This document shows positions 37,331 to 45,346 of a DNA stretch of 64,000 bases, piece by piece. Position 1 is the first letter of the stretch; every line of letters begins with the position of its first letter. Below the pieces are notes generated by a model that made no database searches, was not told where the DNA came from, and saw only the letters and a program-made list of their open reading frames with translations. The position numbers and the translations under genes were made by a program. The stretch is from Streptomyces sp. NBC_00554 (GTDB taxonomy: Bacteria; Actinomycetota; Actinomycetes; Streptomycetales; Streptomycetaceae). Location: positions 2,976,001 through 3,040,000 of the forward strand of contig NZ_CP107799.1 in NCBI RefSeq assembly GCF_041431135.1, written 5' to 3'.

Positions 37331-39394
37331 ATGCGATTACGTACGAGGAACAACAAGGGCCCCGGGCGCAGGAGATCCCGAAGAGCGACCGCGGCCACCG
37401 TACTTCTGACTCTCGGTCTCGCCGCGCTCGGCGGCGCTCCCGCTCAGGCGGAGGAGCAGCCCGCGGCGAAGCAACTCGTGTACCAGGGGCACCGGTTCAC
37501 GGTACCGAGCTCCTGGCAGGTCGTGGACCTCGCCGAGAATCCGACGGCCTGCGTGCGGTTCGACCGGCACGCGGTGTACCTCGGGCAGCCGGCCGCCGAC
37601 CAGGACTGCCCCAGCCACGCGGTGGGACGCACCGAGGCCCTGCTGGTCGAGCCCGCGGCCAACCCGGCGGACCGGCGGGGCACCTTGGCCAGGCCCGAGG
37701 AGCGCGAGTACCGCGCCAAGTCGGCCGACGTGAGCATCACCGCCACGTACGACACGAACCCGACGCTCGTCCGCTCCATCCTGACCGGCGCCGACATCCC
37801 GACGGCGGCGCCCCGCGTCCAGGAGCCGCAGGAGTCCCCGGGGCTCCTCGCGGCGGCGGCCACCGCGGCCGCCCTGCCCGCGACCGCAACCAACTACACC
37901 GGCAAGGGCTTCGACACCTGTGCCGCTCCCTCGTCCGGGGCCATGAGCAGCTGGCAGGCGAGTTCGCCGTACAGCGCGGTCGGCATCTACATCGGCGGCT
38001 CGCAGCGTGCCTGCAGTCAGCCGAACCTGACGGCGAGCTGGGTGCAGCAACAGGCCGACGACGGCTGGCGGTTCGTGCCGATCTACGTCGGCACGCAGGC
38101 CTCCGGCATCACCTCGCCCGCGAGTCAGGGCATCAGCGCCGCGAACGACGCCATCAGCAACGCGACCGCGCTCGGATTCGGGCCCGGGTCAACGCTGTAC
38201 TACGACATGGAGGCGTACTCCTCGTCGTACACCTCCAGGGTGCTGTCCTTCGAGTCGGCCTGGACCGAGCAGCTCCACGCCCGGGGTTACCACTCCGGGA
38301 TCTACAGCAGCAGCAGTTCCGGCATCAAGGACCTGGTCGACAACTACAGCGGCTACACAATGCCGGACGTCATCTTCGACGCACTGTGGAACGGGGTCGC
38401 GGACACCGCCGATCCGGTCGTGCCCAGCTCCCGCTGGAGCAACCACCAGCGGATCCACCAGTACTCGGGCGGCCACAACGAGACCTGGGGCGGTACGACG
38501 ATCAACATCGACCAGGACTACCTGGACGTCCAGATCTCCACGGACACCGCCACTCCGCACGGGCGGGTGTGGGACCGTTCGCGTCCGGACGGCGGCCCGT
38601 GGGACGGGACCGCGGACCTGATCGACGAGGGCGGAGCCGTCAACGCGGTCGCCGCGGCCGGTCTCCCCAACGGCACGATGCACGTCCAGGCCCTGGTCAA
38701 CGGCGAGATCTGGGACCGCACCCGCTCCGCCACCGGCACCTGGGGCGCCAGCTCCATGATCGACGGCCAGGGCGCCATCACCGACGTCGCCGGCGCCGCG
38801 CTGCCCGACGGGACCCTGCATGTGCAGGCCGTCGTGAACGGCGAGATCTGGGACCGTACGCGGGCCGCCAACGGCACGTGGGGCAACAGCACGAAGATCG
38901 ACGCGGGCGGAGCCGTCACGGACGTCGCCTCGGCCGCGCTGCCCGATGGGACCCTGCACGTACAGGCCCTGGTGAACGGCGAGATCTGGGACCGCACCCG
39001 CTCCGCCACGGGCACCTGGGGCGCCAGCTCCATGATCGACGGCAATGGCGGCATCAAGGACCTCGCGTCGGCCGCGCTGCCCGACGGGTCCCTGCATGTG
39101 CAGGCGCTCGTCAACGGCGAGGTCTGGGACCGCACCCGCTCCGAGGGCGGCACGTGGGGCAACAGTACGAAGATCGACGCGGGCGGGGCCGTCACGCAGA
39201 TCTCCTCCGCCGGTCTGCCCAACGGCGACCTCCACGTCGAGGCCGTCGTCAACGGCGACGTCTGGGACCGGGTCCGCAAGGGCACCACCGGCAACTGGAG
39301 CGTCAGCAGCCTGGTGGACGACAACGGCGCCATCTTCGGCACCTATGCCACAGCCACACCCGACGGCACTCTCCACGTCGGCACCAACGCCTGA
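37331..39394 (+). CDS. Secreted DUF1906 (Rv2525c-like glycoside hydrolase-like) protein with six-repeat propeller
   Basis: A 687-residue exported protein. The Arg-rich N-terminus plus hydrophobic segment (TVLLTLGLAALGG) ends at a signal-peptidase site AQA-EE, about residue 42. After a first domain of about 140 residues comes a DUF1906 domain: YTGKGFDTCAAPSSGAMSSW, VGIYIGGSQRACSQPNL, STLYYDMEAYSSSYTS and QYSGGHNETWGGTTINIDQD. DUF1906 is a TIM-barrel hydrolase-like fold known from the mycobacterial wall-associated Rv2525c. Residues 411-687 are six WDR-containing repeats shared with the next two genes. It probably acts on wall polymer and is tethered by the repeats. No enzymatic activity is proven by sequence. 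Confidence 0.88.
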   Translation: MRLRTRNNKGPGRRRSRRATAATVLLTLGLAALGGAPAQAEEQPAAKQLVYQGHRFTVPSSWQVVDLAENPTACVRFDRHAVYLGQPAADQDCPSHAVGRTEALLVEPAANPADRRGTLARPEEREYRAKSADVSITATYDTNPTLVRSILTGADIPTAAPRVQEPQESPGLLAAAATAAALPATATNYTGKGFDTCAAPSSGAMSSWQASSPYSAVGIYIGGSQRACSQPNLTASWVQQQADDGWRFVPIYVGTQASGITSPASQGISAANDAISNATALGFGPGSTLYYDMEAYSSSYTSRVLSFESAWTEQLHARGYHSGIYSSSSSGIKDLVDNYSGYTMPDVIFDALWNGVADTADPVVPSSRWSNHQRIHQYSGGHNETWGGTTINIDQDYLDVQISTDTATPHGRVWDRSRPDGGPWDGTADLIDEGGAVNAVAAAGLPNGTMHVQALVNGEIWDRTRSATGTWGASSMIDGQGAITDVAGAALPDGTLHVQAVVNGEIWDRTRAANGTWGNSTKIDAGGAVTDVASAALPDGTLHVQALVNGEIWDRTRSATGTWGASSMIDGNGGIKDLASAALPDGSLHVQALVNGEVWDRTRSEGGTWGNSTKIDAGGAVTQISSAGLPNGDLHVEAVVNGDVWDRVRKGTTGNWSVSSLVDDNGAIFGTYATATPDGTLHVGTNA
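38561..39391 (+). repeat. Six-repeat propeller module, copy 1 (831 bp)
   Basis: Six repeats of about 138 bp, each encoding a core of LPDGTLHVQALVNGEIWDRT. Unit starts are marked by WDR followed by S/A/T-x-G-TW and then IDxGGA. The first unit begins GRVWDRSRPDGG and the last ends DGTLHVGTNA, which suggests circular closure of a six-bladed propeller. Confidence 0.85.
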
Positions 39395-39446
39395 CCGGCG
39401 TCCGTCACTTCACCTCACTTCGTTCACCGACACCCGTAGGAGAACT

Positions 39447-40910
39447 GTGTCCTTCAGCATGCTCAAAACCCGCGGCAGACTCGCCGCCGTCGGCTTGGCC
39501 GTCGTGACGGCCTGCCTCCTGGGCACCGTCCAGACCGCCGGCGCGGCAGGCGTTTCCGCCGCCGCGGACTCCGACCACGGCAGCAGCGGGCAGGGCCCGG
39601 TCACGCCCGCGGCCGGCAGCACGTCCGGCGCGATGGCCGCGGCCGTGGCCTCCCCGGCCATCACCCGTACCGAGGTCATCAGCCGGGCCAAGTCGTGGGT
39701 CGGGATAGGCCTGGACTACAACCAGGGCGGCTACTACCAGGGTTGGCGCACCGACTGCTCCGGCTATGTCTCGATGGCCTGGAACCTGGGCTCGTCGCTC
39801 ACCACCAACACGTTCATCCCGGAGGGCGTGGCGGAGTGGAGCACCAAGGAAAGCCTGCTCGCGGGTGATGTCCTGCTCAACGACGACACCGGCAACAGCG
39901 GCCATGTGGCCATCTTCTCGTCGTGGACGGACTCCTCCCACACGCAGTACATGGGCTACGAGTTCACCAGTTCCGGCGTCCACTACCGTCCGATCCCCTA
40001 CCCGTACTTCGCGGGATACGGGACCTTCAAGCCCGCGCGACTGAAGAGCATCGTCGGTGAGACGAGCCGTCCCGCCGGGCGGGTCTGGGACCGTTCGCGT
40101 CCTGACGGCGGCCCGTGGGACTCCACGGCCACCCTGATCGACGCGGGCGGCGCCGTCAACGCCGTCTCCGCGGCCGGTCTCCCCAACGGCACGACGCACG
40201 TCCAGGCGCTGGTCAACGGTGAGATCTGGGACCGTGCCCGGTCCGCCTCGGGCACCTGGGGCAACTCGGCGAGGATCGACGCCAACGGCAACATCAGCGA
40301 TGTCGCGGCCGCCGCGCTGCCCGACGGCACCCTGCATGTGCAGGCCCTGGTGAACGGCGAGATCTGGGACCGTACGCGGGCCACCAACGGCACCTGGAGC
40401 AACTCCACGAAGATCGACGCGGGCGGCGCCATCACGGACATCGCGTCCAGCGCGCTGGCCGACGGGACGCTGCACGTGCAGGCGGTCGTGAACGGCGAGA
40501 TCTGGAACCGCACCCGCTCCGCCGCCGGTACCTGGGGCGGCAGTTCCCGCATCGACGCGGGCGGTGCCATCACGGACCTCTCCTCGGCCGCGGGGCCGGA
40601 CGGCACTCTGCACGTGCTGGCGCTGGTGAACGGTGAGATCTGGGACCGCGCGCGCTCCGAGGCCGGCACCTGGGGAGCCAGCACGAAGATCGACGCGGGC
40701 GGCGCCGTGAAGCAGCTCTCCGCCGCGGGTCTGCCCAACGGTGACATCCACGTCGAGGCCGTCGTCAACGGCGACGTCTGGGACCGGGTCCGCAAGGGCA
40801 CCACCGGCAACTGGAGCGTCAGCAGCCTGGTCGACAACAACGGCGCCATCTTCGGCACCTACGCGACCGCCACGCCGAACGGCACCCTCCACGTCGGCAC
40901 CAACGCCTGA
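39447..40910 (+). CDS. Secreted NlpC/P60-like cysteine peptidase with six-repeat propeller
   Basis: A 487-residue exported protein. The GTG start (MSFSMLKTRGRLAAVGL) follows AGGAGA. The signal peptide ends around VQTAGAAG. After a Ser/Gly-rich linker comes an NlpC/P60-like domain: RTEVISRAKSWVGIGLDYNQ, then Cys104 in WRTDCSGYVSMAWNL and His153 in NSGHVAIFSSW, matching the Cys-His pair of peptidoglycan endopeptidases. Residues 211-487 form the same six-repeat module as its neighbours. It would cut stem-peptide bonds; the propeller may bind wall carbohydrate. Middle gene of three, 52 bases after the DUF1906 gene. Confidence 0.87.
   Translation: MSFSMLKTRGRLAAVGLAVVTACLLGTVQTAGAAGVSAAADSDHGSSGQGPVTPAAGSTSGAMAAAVASPAITRTEVISRAKSWVGIGLDYNQGGYYQGWRTDCSGYVSMAWNLGSSLTTNTFIPEGVAEWSTKESLLAGDVLLNDDTGNSGHVAIFSSWTDSSHTQYMGYEFTSSGVHYRPIPYPYFAGYGTFKPARLKSIVGETSRPAGRVWDRSRPDGGPWDSTATLIDAGGAVNAVSAAGLPNGTTHVQALVNGEIWDRARSASGTWGNSARIDANGNISDVAAAALPDGTLHVQALVNGEIWDRTRATNGTWSNSTKIDAGGAITDIASSALADGTLHVQAVVNGEIWNRTRSAAGTWGGSSRIDAGGAITDLSSAAGPDGTLHVLALVNGEIWDRARSEAGTWGASTKIDAGGAVKQLSAAGLPNGDIHVEAVVNGDVWDRVRKGTTGNWSVSSLVDNNGAIFGTYATATPNGTLHVGTNA
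40077..40907 (+). repeat. Six-repeat propeller module, copy 2 (831 bp)
   Basis: Same length and layout as copy 1, encoding six units of about 46 residues beginning with GRVWDRSRPDGGPWD. One unit has WNR instead of WDR. The final unit (VNGDVWDRVRKGTTGNWSVS) is nearly identical in all three modules. Confidence 0.85.
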
Positions 40911-40993
40911 CGGTTCGTCAACTCCCGGGTGCGGCAAGGCGCCTGAGCCATTCACGGCGGGCTTGAAGCATCCGCAGGTCGTCCGAACCACCA

Positions 40994-41025
40994 CCCCGGT
41001 GCCCGGCACCGTCCGGGCACCGGGG
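40994..41025 (+). terminator. Stem-loop after the NlpC/P60-like gene
   Basis: CCCCGGTGCCCGG and CCGGGCACCGGGG form a perfect 13-bp stem with a six-base loop, followed by TTT. It lies 84 bases after the stop and ends 41 bases before the Rpf-like start, so the third wall gene probably has its own promoter or reads through. Confidence 0.75.
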
Positions 41026-41066
41026 TTTCGCCTGCCCTTTTTCCCTTCATCTCCCCGGAGGCCTTC

Positions 41067-42278
41067 TTGTACATCCGCAGACTCACCGCCGCCCTCCTGG
41101 TGTCCGCGGCCGCCCTGGCCCTGACCACTGCGCTGCCGAGTCCGGCACAGGCCGCTTCGGTCGCGACCTGGGACAAGGTCGCCGAGTGCGAGAGCGGCGG
41201 CGACTGGAGCATCGACACCGGCAACGGCTACTACGGCGGGCTGCAGTTCAGCCTCAGCACCTGGAACGCGTACGGCGGCGACACCTACGCGGTCTATCCG
41301 AACCAGGCCACCAAGAAGGAGCAGATCCTGATCGGCGAGAAGGTGCTCGCCGGGCAGGGCGAGGGCGCCTGGCCGGCGTGCGGGCCGCAGGCCGGGCTCG
41401 GCAGCGACCACGCGGACCCCTATCCGCCGGTCACCGTCCCGCAGGGCCGCGTGTGGGACCGGTCCCGTCCGGACGGCGGCCCCTGGGCCACGAACGCGAC
41501 GCTGATAGACGACAATCAGGCCATTAATCAGGTCGCGGCGGCCGGGCTGCCGAGCGGCACGGTGCACGTCCAGACCCTGGTCGGCGGCGAGATCTGGGAC
41601 CGTACCCGTGCCACCAACGGCACCTGGGGCAACGCCACCAGGATCGACGCGGGCGGCGCCGTCACCGATGTCGCCTCGGCCGCACTGCCCGACGGCACCC
41701 TGCACGTACAGGCCCTCGTCAACGGCGAGATCTGGGACCGTACTCGCGCCACCAACGGCACCTGGAGCGCCAGTTCCCGCATCGACGCAGGCGGAGCGGT
41801 CACCGATGTCGCCTCGGCCGCACTGCCCGACGGCACCCTGCACGTACAGGCCCTGGTGAACGGCGAGATCTGGGACCGTACGCGGGCCACCAACGGCACC
41901 TGGAGCGCCAGTTCGCGCATCGACGCAGGCGGCGCCATCAAGGACGTCGCGGCCGGCGCCCTGCCCAACGGCACACTGCATGTGCAGGCCCTCGTCAACG
42001 GCGAGGTGTGGGACCGCACCCGCGCCGCCAACGGCACCTGGGGCGGCAGCAGCCGGATCGACGCGGGCGGAGCCGTCACGCAGATCTCCTCCGCCGGTCT
42101 GCCCAACGGCGACCTCCACGTCGAAGCCGTCGTCAACGGCGACGTCTGGGACCGGGTCCGCAAGGGCACCACCGGCAACTGGAGCGTCAGCAGCCTCGTC
42201 GACAACAACGGCGCCATCTTCGGCACTTACGCCACTTCGACACCCGACGGCACCCTGCACGTCGGCACCAACGCCTGA
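41067..42278 (+). CDS. Rpf-like secreted transglycosylase with six-repeat propeller
   Basis: A 403-residue exported protein. The start is TTG, six bases after a CGGAGG; no ATG or GTG is suitably placed. Signal peptide MYIRRLTAALLVSAAALALT ends PAQA-A near residue 28. The next 75 residues are the resuscitation-promoting-factor domain: WDKVAECESGGDWSIDTGNG with Glu40 in the AECESGG motif that carries the catalytic Glu, then YYGGLQFSLSTWNAYGG, plus a likely disulfide Cys partner in GAWPACGPQAGLG. Such domains cleave peptidoglycan. The last 277 residues are the propeller module. It would act with the two preceding enzymes on the wall, perhaps in spore germination or growth. Confidence 0.92.
   Translation: MYIRRLTAALLVSAAALALTTALPSPAQAASVATWDKVAECESGGDWSIDTGNGYYGGLQFSLSTWNAYGGDTYAVYPNQATKKEQILIGEKVLAGQGEGAWPACGPQAGLGSDHADPYPPVTVPQGRVWDRSRPDGGPWATNATLIDDNQAINQVAAAGLPSGTVHVQTLVGGEIWDRTRATNGTWGNATRIDAGGAVTDVASAALPDGTLHVQALVNGEIWDRTRATNGTWSASSRIDAGGAVTDVASAALPDGTLHVQALVNGEIWDRTRATNGTWSASSRIDAGGAIKDVAAGALPNGTLHVQALVNGEVWDRTRAANGTWGGSSRIDAGGAVTQISSAGLPNGDLHVEAVVNGDVWDRVRKGTTGNWSVSSLVDNNGAIFGTYATSTPDGTLHVGTNA
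41445..42275 (+). repeat. Six-repeat propeller module, copy 3 (831 bp)
   Basis: Same 831-bp length as copies 1 and 2. Units two to four share the core WDRTRATNGTW, and about 50 bases around 41667 recur exactly about 138 bases later, a sign of recent unit duplication or gene conversion. Confidence 0.85.
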
Positions 42279-42285
42279 CACGGCA

Positions 42286-42320
42286 CCGCGGGGCACCCGT
42301 GCGACAGCGGTGCCCCGCGG
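42286..42320 (+). terminator. Stem-loop after the Rpf-like gene
   Basis: CCGCGGGGCACC and GGTGCCCCGCGG form a perfect 12-bp stem with an 11-base loop, eight bases after the stop. It separates the wall-enzyme cluster from the chaperone-kinase locus. Confidence 0.75.
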
Positions 42321-42502
42321 GCTGCGGAGCGGGACCGTGGGGCGAGCCCTGTCGGGCACCTGTGGATCTTGTCGATGTGGCCATTGACGGCAGGCGGTGT
42401 CGTACCCCTGTGAAATTATGAGGGCAATGGGGAAAGCGCCGTCGGCTCCGGTATTGTCCGCGACCATGGTGTGCCGGAAACGGGTACGGGGGTGCCGTCG
42501 TT

Positions 42503-45346
42503 TTGTCGCTGTTTTCGGAGGGGATCTTCACTCCGCACACACTTCTGGACGAACGAGCGATCGACATTCTCTCGGCGGCAACTCAGCGCTGCTCGGGGAC
42601 AGTTCGGCCGAGTGACATCCTCTACGCCGCGATCGACTCCGGCGACCAGGGGGTTCTGTCGGTCCTCGCGCTCACGCTCGCCGAAGGCGCCCAGCCGCGG
42701 CATCTGCTGGAAACCATCGCGGTGTACAACCCGGGGAGCCAGGACGGGCAGGACTTCGACTTCGACGGACGGCGTGAGCGGTTCACACCGGAGACGCTGA
42801 CCGCCCTCGACGGCTTCGCCGCGGAGTTCGCCCAGGACGAGGACCGGCTTCGCCCGGTCTGCCTCGAACTGCTCATCGCCTCCGTGCTGGACCATCCCGA
42901 CCCCGGTGACCGGCAGTTCCTGCGGATTCTCGACACCGCGGCCGCCGCGCGGACCCTGCGGGACCAGGTGCGCGTCAGCACCGAGCCGCCTCCCGCCCTC
43001 CTCGACGACACCGGGCGGCTGCGCTCCGAGGAGTTCTCGGCGGACGCCTGGGCGGTTCTGGAGCAGGCGGCGGAGCGCGCGGGTGAGCTGGGGTACGACC
43101 GCCTGCTGCCACCGCACTGCTTCCTCGCCCTGCTCGGCGAGACGGAGGGGCTCACCGAGCGGCTCGTCCGGCTCCAGATCCCGCCCCAACTGGGCCTGGC
43201 AAAGGTCGCGGAAATGCTCAGCGGCGCCTTCCGGCTGTCACAGCACGGCAAGGACGCGCCGCCGCTGCACCGTGACGGCCTGGGCGAGCCACTGCTCGCC
43301 CTGCTCCGCCGGGCCCAGCGGGCAGCCGTGGTCTGGGGCGCCGAGCTGGTCGACACACCGCATCTGCTCGACGCCTTGCTGGAGGATCCACCGCCGAGGC
43401 TGGCGTCGGTGTTCGAGGCCGAGCCACTCCGGGTGGACCTCGCCCGCATGCGCGAGCTGCTCGCCCAGGCCGTCAGGGAGGCACGCACCACGGGACCACG
43501 CGAGGTCTCCTTCCGCCTACCGCCGGAATTACCCCCCGCCGAGGACCTCACCTGGCTGGCGCGGACCCAGGGGATCACACCCGCCCGGCATCTGGAGCGC
43601 TACTTCGACGCGCTGGGCCGGGCCCTGCACCGTACGACCGACAACCATGTGCTGATCACCGGGCCCACCGGGGTCGGCACCACCACCCTGGTGCGCGAAC
43701 TGGCCAGGCGCGCGGCGGCCGGAGAGCTGCTCTTCCTGCGCCGCAAGCGCCTGCTGCACGTCGACTGCCGTGACGTACCGGACATCGAGAGCGGCGCCAA
43801 ACTCGCCAGGATCATCGCCCACGTGGCCGGGCGCACCGATCTCATCGTGTGCCTGGACGGGCTCGGGGCCATGCTCCGCGGCCCCGGCGGCACCGATCAC
43901 GTACCGGCCCTGCGCAGCGCGCTGAAGGAGCGCCGGATCCACCTCATCGGGGTGCTGTCCGGCCAGGAGTACGACGATCTGCTGGCCACCGACCACGCCC
44001 TGCGGGAACTCACCACCCGTATCGACATGACCGAGCCGGACCGTGCCTCCGCGCGGGACATGGTCCGTCAGGCGGCGGACGCGCTGGAGGCGGAGTTCAG
44101 GACCGAGGTGGAGGACCGTGCCGTCGACCGGGCGGTGGTGATGTCCGGGGACTACATCCTCAACCAGCGGCTGCCGCTCGCCGCCGTCAAGGTGCTCCGC
44201 CGGGCCTGCGAGGACCTGGACTACCGCCGTACGCAACTCGGCGACACCCGGGCCGTGGTGGACACCGAGGACGTGGTGCGGGTCATCGCGGAGGTGTCGG
44301 GCGTGCCCGCCGGGCAGATCGCAGGCACGGGCGGTGAGCGGACCGACTACGAACAGGCGCTGGGCGGCTCGGTCTTCGGCCAGCAGGAAGCGGTCGAGGT
44401 CGTCGCGAGCGAGCTGCGGCGCATCAAGTCGGGCCTGGCCGGGGCGAGCAGCGGGCCCGCCTCGGTGATGCTCTTCGCCGGGCTGACCGGCACGGGCAAG
44501 ACGGAACTGGCGAAGACCGTCGCGAGTTTCTACTCCTCGTCCAAGCGCCTGCAGACCTACCCCATGGAGAACTTCTCCGAGCCGCACAGCGTGTCGGGCA
44601 TCATCGGCTCCCCGCCGGGATACATCGGCTTCGAGCGCGGCGGCCGTCTCATCAACGAGCTGAACGCGGACCCGTACTGCGTCTTCCTGCTCGACGAGGC
44701 GGAGAAGGCGCACCCCGAGGTCTGGCGGCCCTTCCTCAACCTCTTCGACGAGGGCTGGATCGTCGACCAGCGAGGCGTCAAGGCCCATGGCGACCGGGCG
44801 ATCTTCATCCTCACCAGCAACGCGGGCCAGGAGATCATTTCCCGGATGACCCGGGAGGGCCGGTCCGACGAGGAGATCGTCGCCGGCGTGAAGGAAGCAT
44901 TGCCGCAGATCGGGAACCACGTGCGGGGCGGCCCTGTCTTCACTCCCGAGTTCGTGGCGCGTATCCGCCGGATCATCGTGTTCCGCCCGCTGGACCTGGA
45001 CGCGATGACCGGCATCTGCCGCAAACTCGTCGGCCGGCAGCGCGAATTCTGGCTGGACAAACGGGAGAAGGAACTCATCGTCCCCGAATCGTTGATCCTC
45101 TATGCCGCCGATCGCGGGCATCTGATGAACGAGAAGTCGGGCGGCAAGGAGGGCGGCCGCATCATCGCGAAGATCCTTTCGGACCTGATCGAGAATCCCA
45201 TCCTCCTCGAACAGGAGCGCCGGGAGGAGGAGTTCAGGCAGTGCGCCCGCATCGAACTCGACTTCCGCCCCGTCGGACCCGGCGGCGGAGCACGGACGGA
45301 CGTCCGCTTCACCCCGGCGGCGGAGGCGGGACCAGGCCATGAGTGA
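42503..45346 (+). CDS. Clp-like AAA+ protein with degenerate first ATPase domain
   Basis: A 947-residue two-ATPase protein, layout as ClpB/ClpC. The N-terminal ~330 residues hold about four helical units resembling Clp-N repeats (e.g. TLLDERAIDILSAATQRCSG and YDRLLPPHCFLALLGETEGL). ATPase 1: GPTGVGTT at 387-394, but the Walker B strand reads LIVCLDG (447-453), with Gly where the catalytic Glu belongs. ATPase 2: GLTGTGKTEL (660-669), GSPPGYIGFERGG pore loop, VFLLDE (727-732) and ILTSNAG. I see no ClpP-binding tripeptide between sensor 1 and the last helices. Start is TTG with GGGGG ten bases upstream. The next gene overlaps its end by eight bases. Likely an unfoldase serving another protease. 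Confidence 0.85.
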   Translation: MSLFSEGIFTPHTLLDERAIDILSAATQRCSGTVRPSDILYAAIDSGDQGVLSVLALTLAEGAQPRHLLETIAVYNPGSQDGQDFDFDGRRERFTPETLTALDGFAAEFAQDEDRLRPVCLELLIASVLDHPDPGDRQFLRILDTAAAARTLRDQVRVSTEPPPALLDDTGRLRSEEFSADAWAVLEQAAERAGELGYDRLLPPHCFLALLGETEGLTERLVRLQIPPQLGLAKVAEMLSGAFRLSQHGKDAPPLHRDGLGEPLLALLRRAQRAAVVWGAELVDTPHLLDALLEDPPPRLASVFEAEPLRVDLARMRELLAQAVREARTTGPREVSFRLPPELPPAEDLTWLARTQGITPARHLERYFDALGRALHRTTDNHVLITGPTGVGTTTLVRELARRAAAGELLFLRRKRLLHVDCRDVPDIESGAKLARIIAHVAGRTDLIVCLDGLGAMLRGPGGTDHVPALRSALKERRIHLIGVLSGQEYDDLLATDHALRELTTRIDMTEPDRASARDMVRQAADALEAEFRTEVEDRAVDRAVVMSGDYILNQRLPLAAVKVLRRACEDLDYRRTQLGDTRAVVDTEDVVRVIAEVSGVPAGQIAGTGGERTDYEQALGGSVFGQQEAVEVVASELRRIKSGLAGASSGPASVMLFAGLTGTGKTELAKTVASFYSSSKRLQTYPMENFSEPHSVSGIIGSPPGYIGFERGGRLINELNADPYCVFLLDEAEKAHPEVWRPFLNLFDEGWIVDQRGVKAHGDRAIFILTSNAGQEIISRMTREGRSDEEIVAGVKEALPQIGNHVRGGPVFTPEFVARIRRIIVFRPLDLDAMTGICRKLVGRQREFWLDKREKELIVPESLILYAADRGHLMNEKSGGKEGGRIIAKILSDLIENPILLEQERREEEFRQCARIELDFRPVGPGGGARTDVRFTPAAEAGPGHE

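Noticed and set aside
37331..42278. Possible CRISPR-like array from the regular ~138-bp repeats
   Set aside because: Repeats are in-frame coding units of a propeller domain, with no spacers or cas genes.
39405..42467. 1,020-codon leftward frame opposite the wall-enzyme genes
   Set aside because: Antisense of the propeller repeats; apparent repeats are mirror images of real ones.
42286..42502. HspR (HAIR) or CIRCE operator upstream of the chaperone locus
   Set aside because: No CTTGAGT/ACTCAAG or CIRCE inverted repeat was seen; a TTGACG around 42384 lacks a correctly spaced -10.
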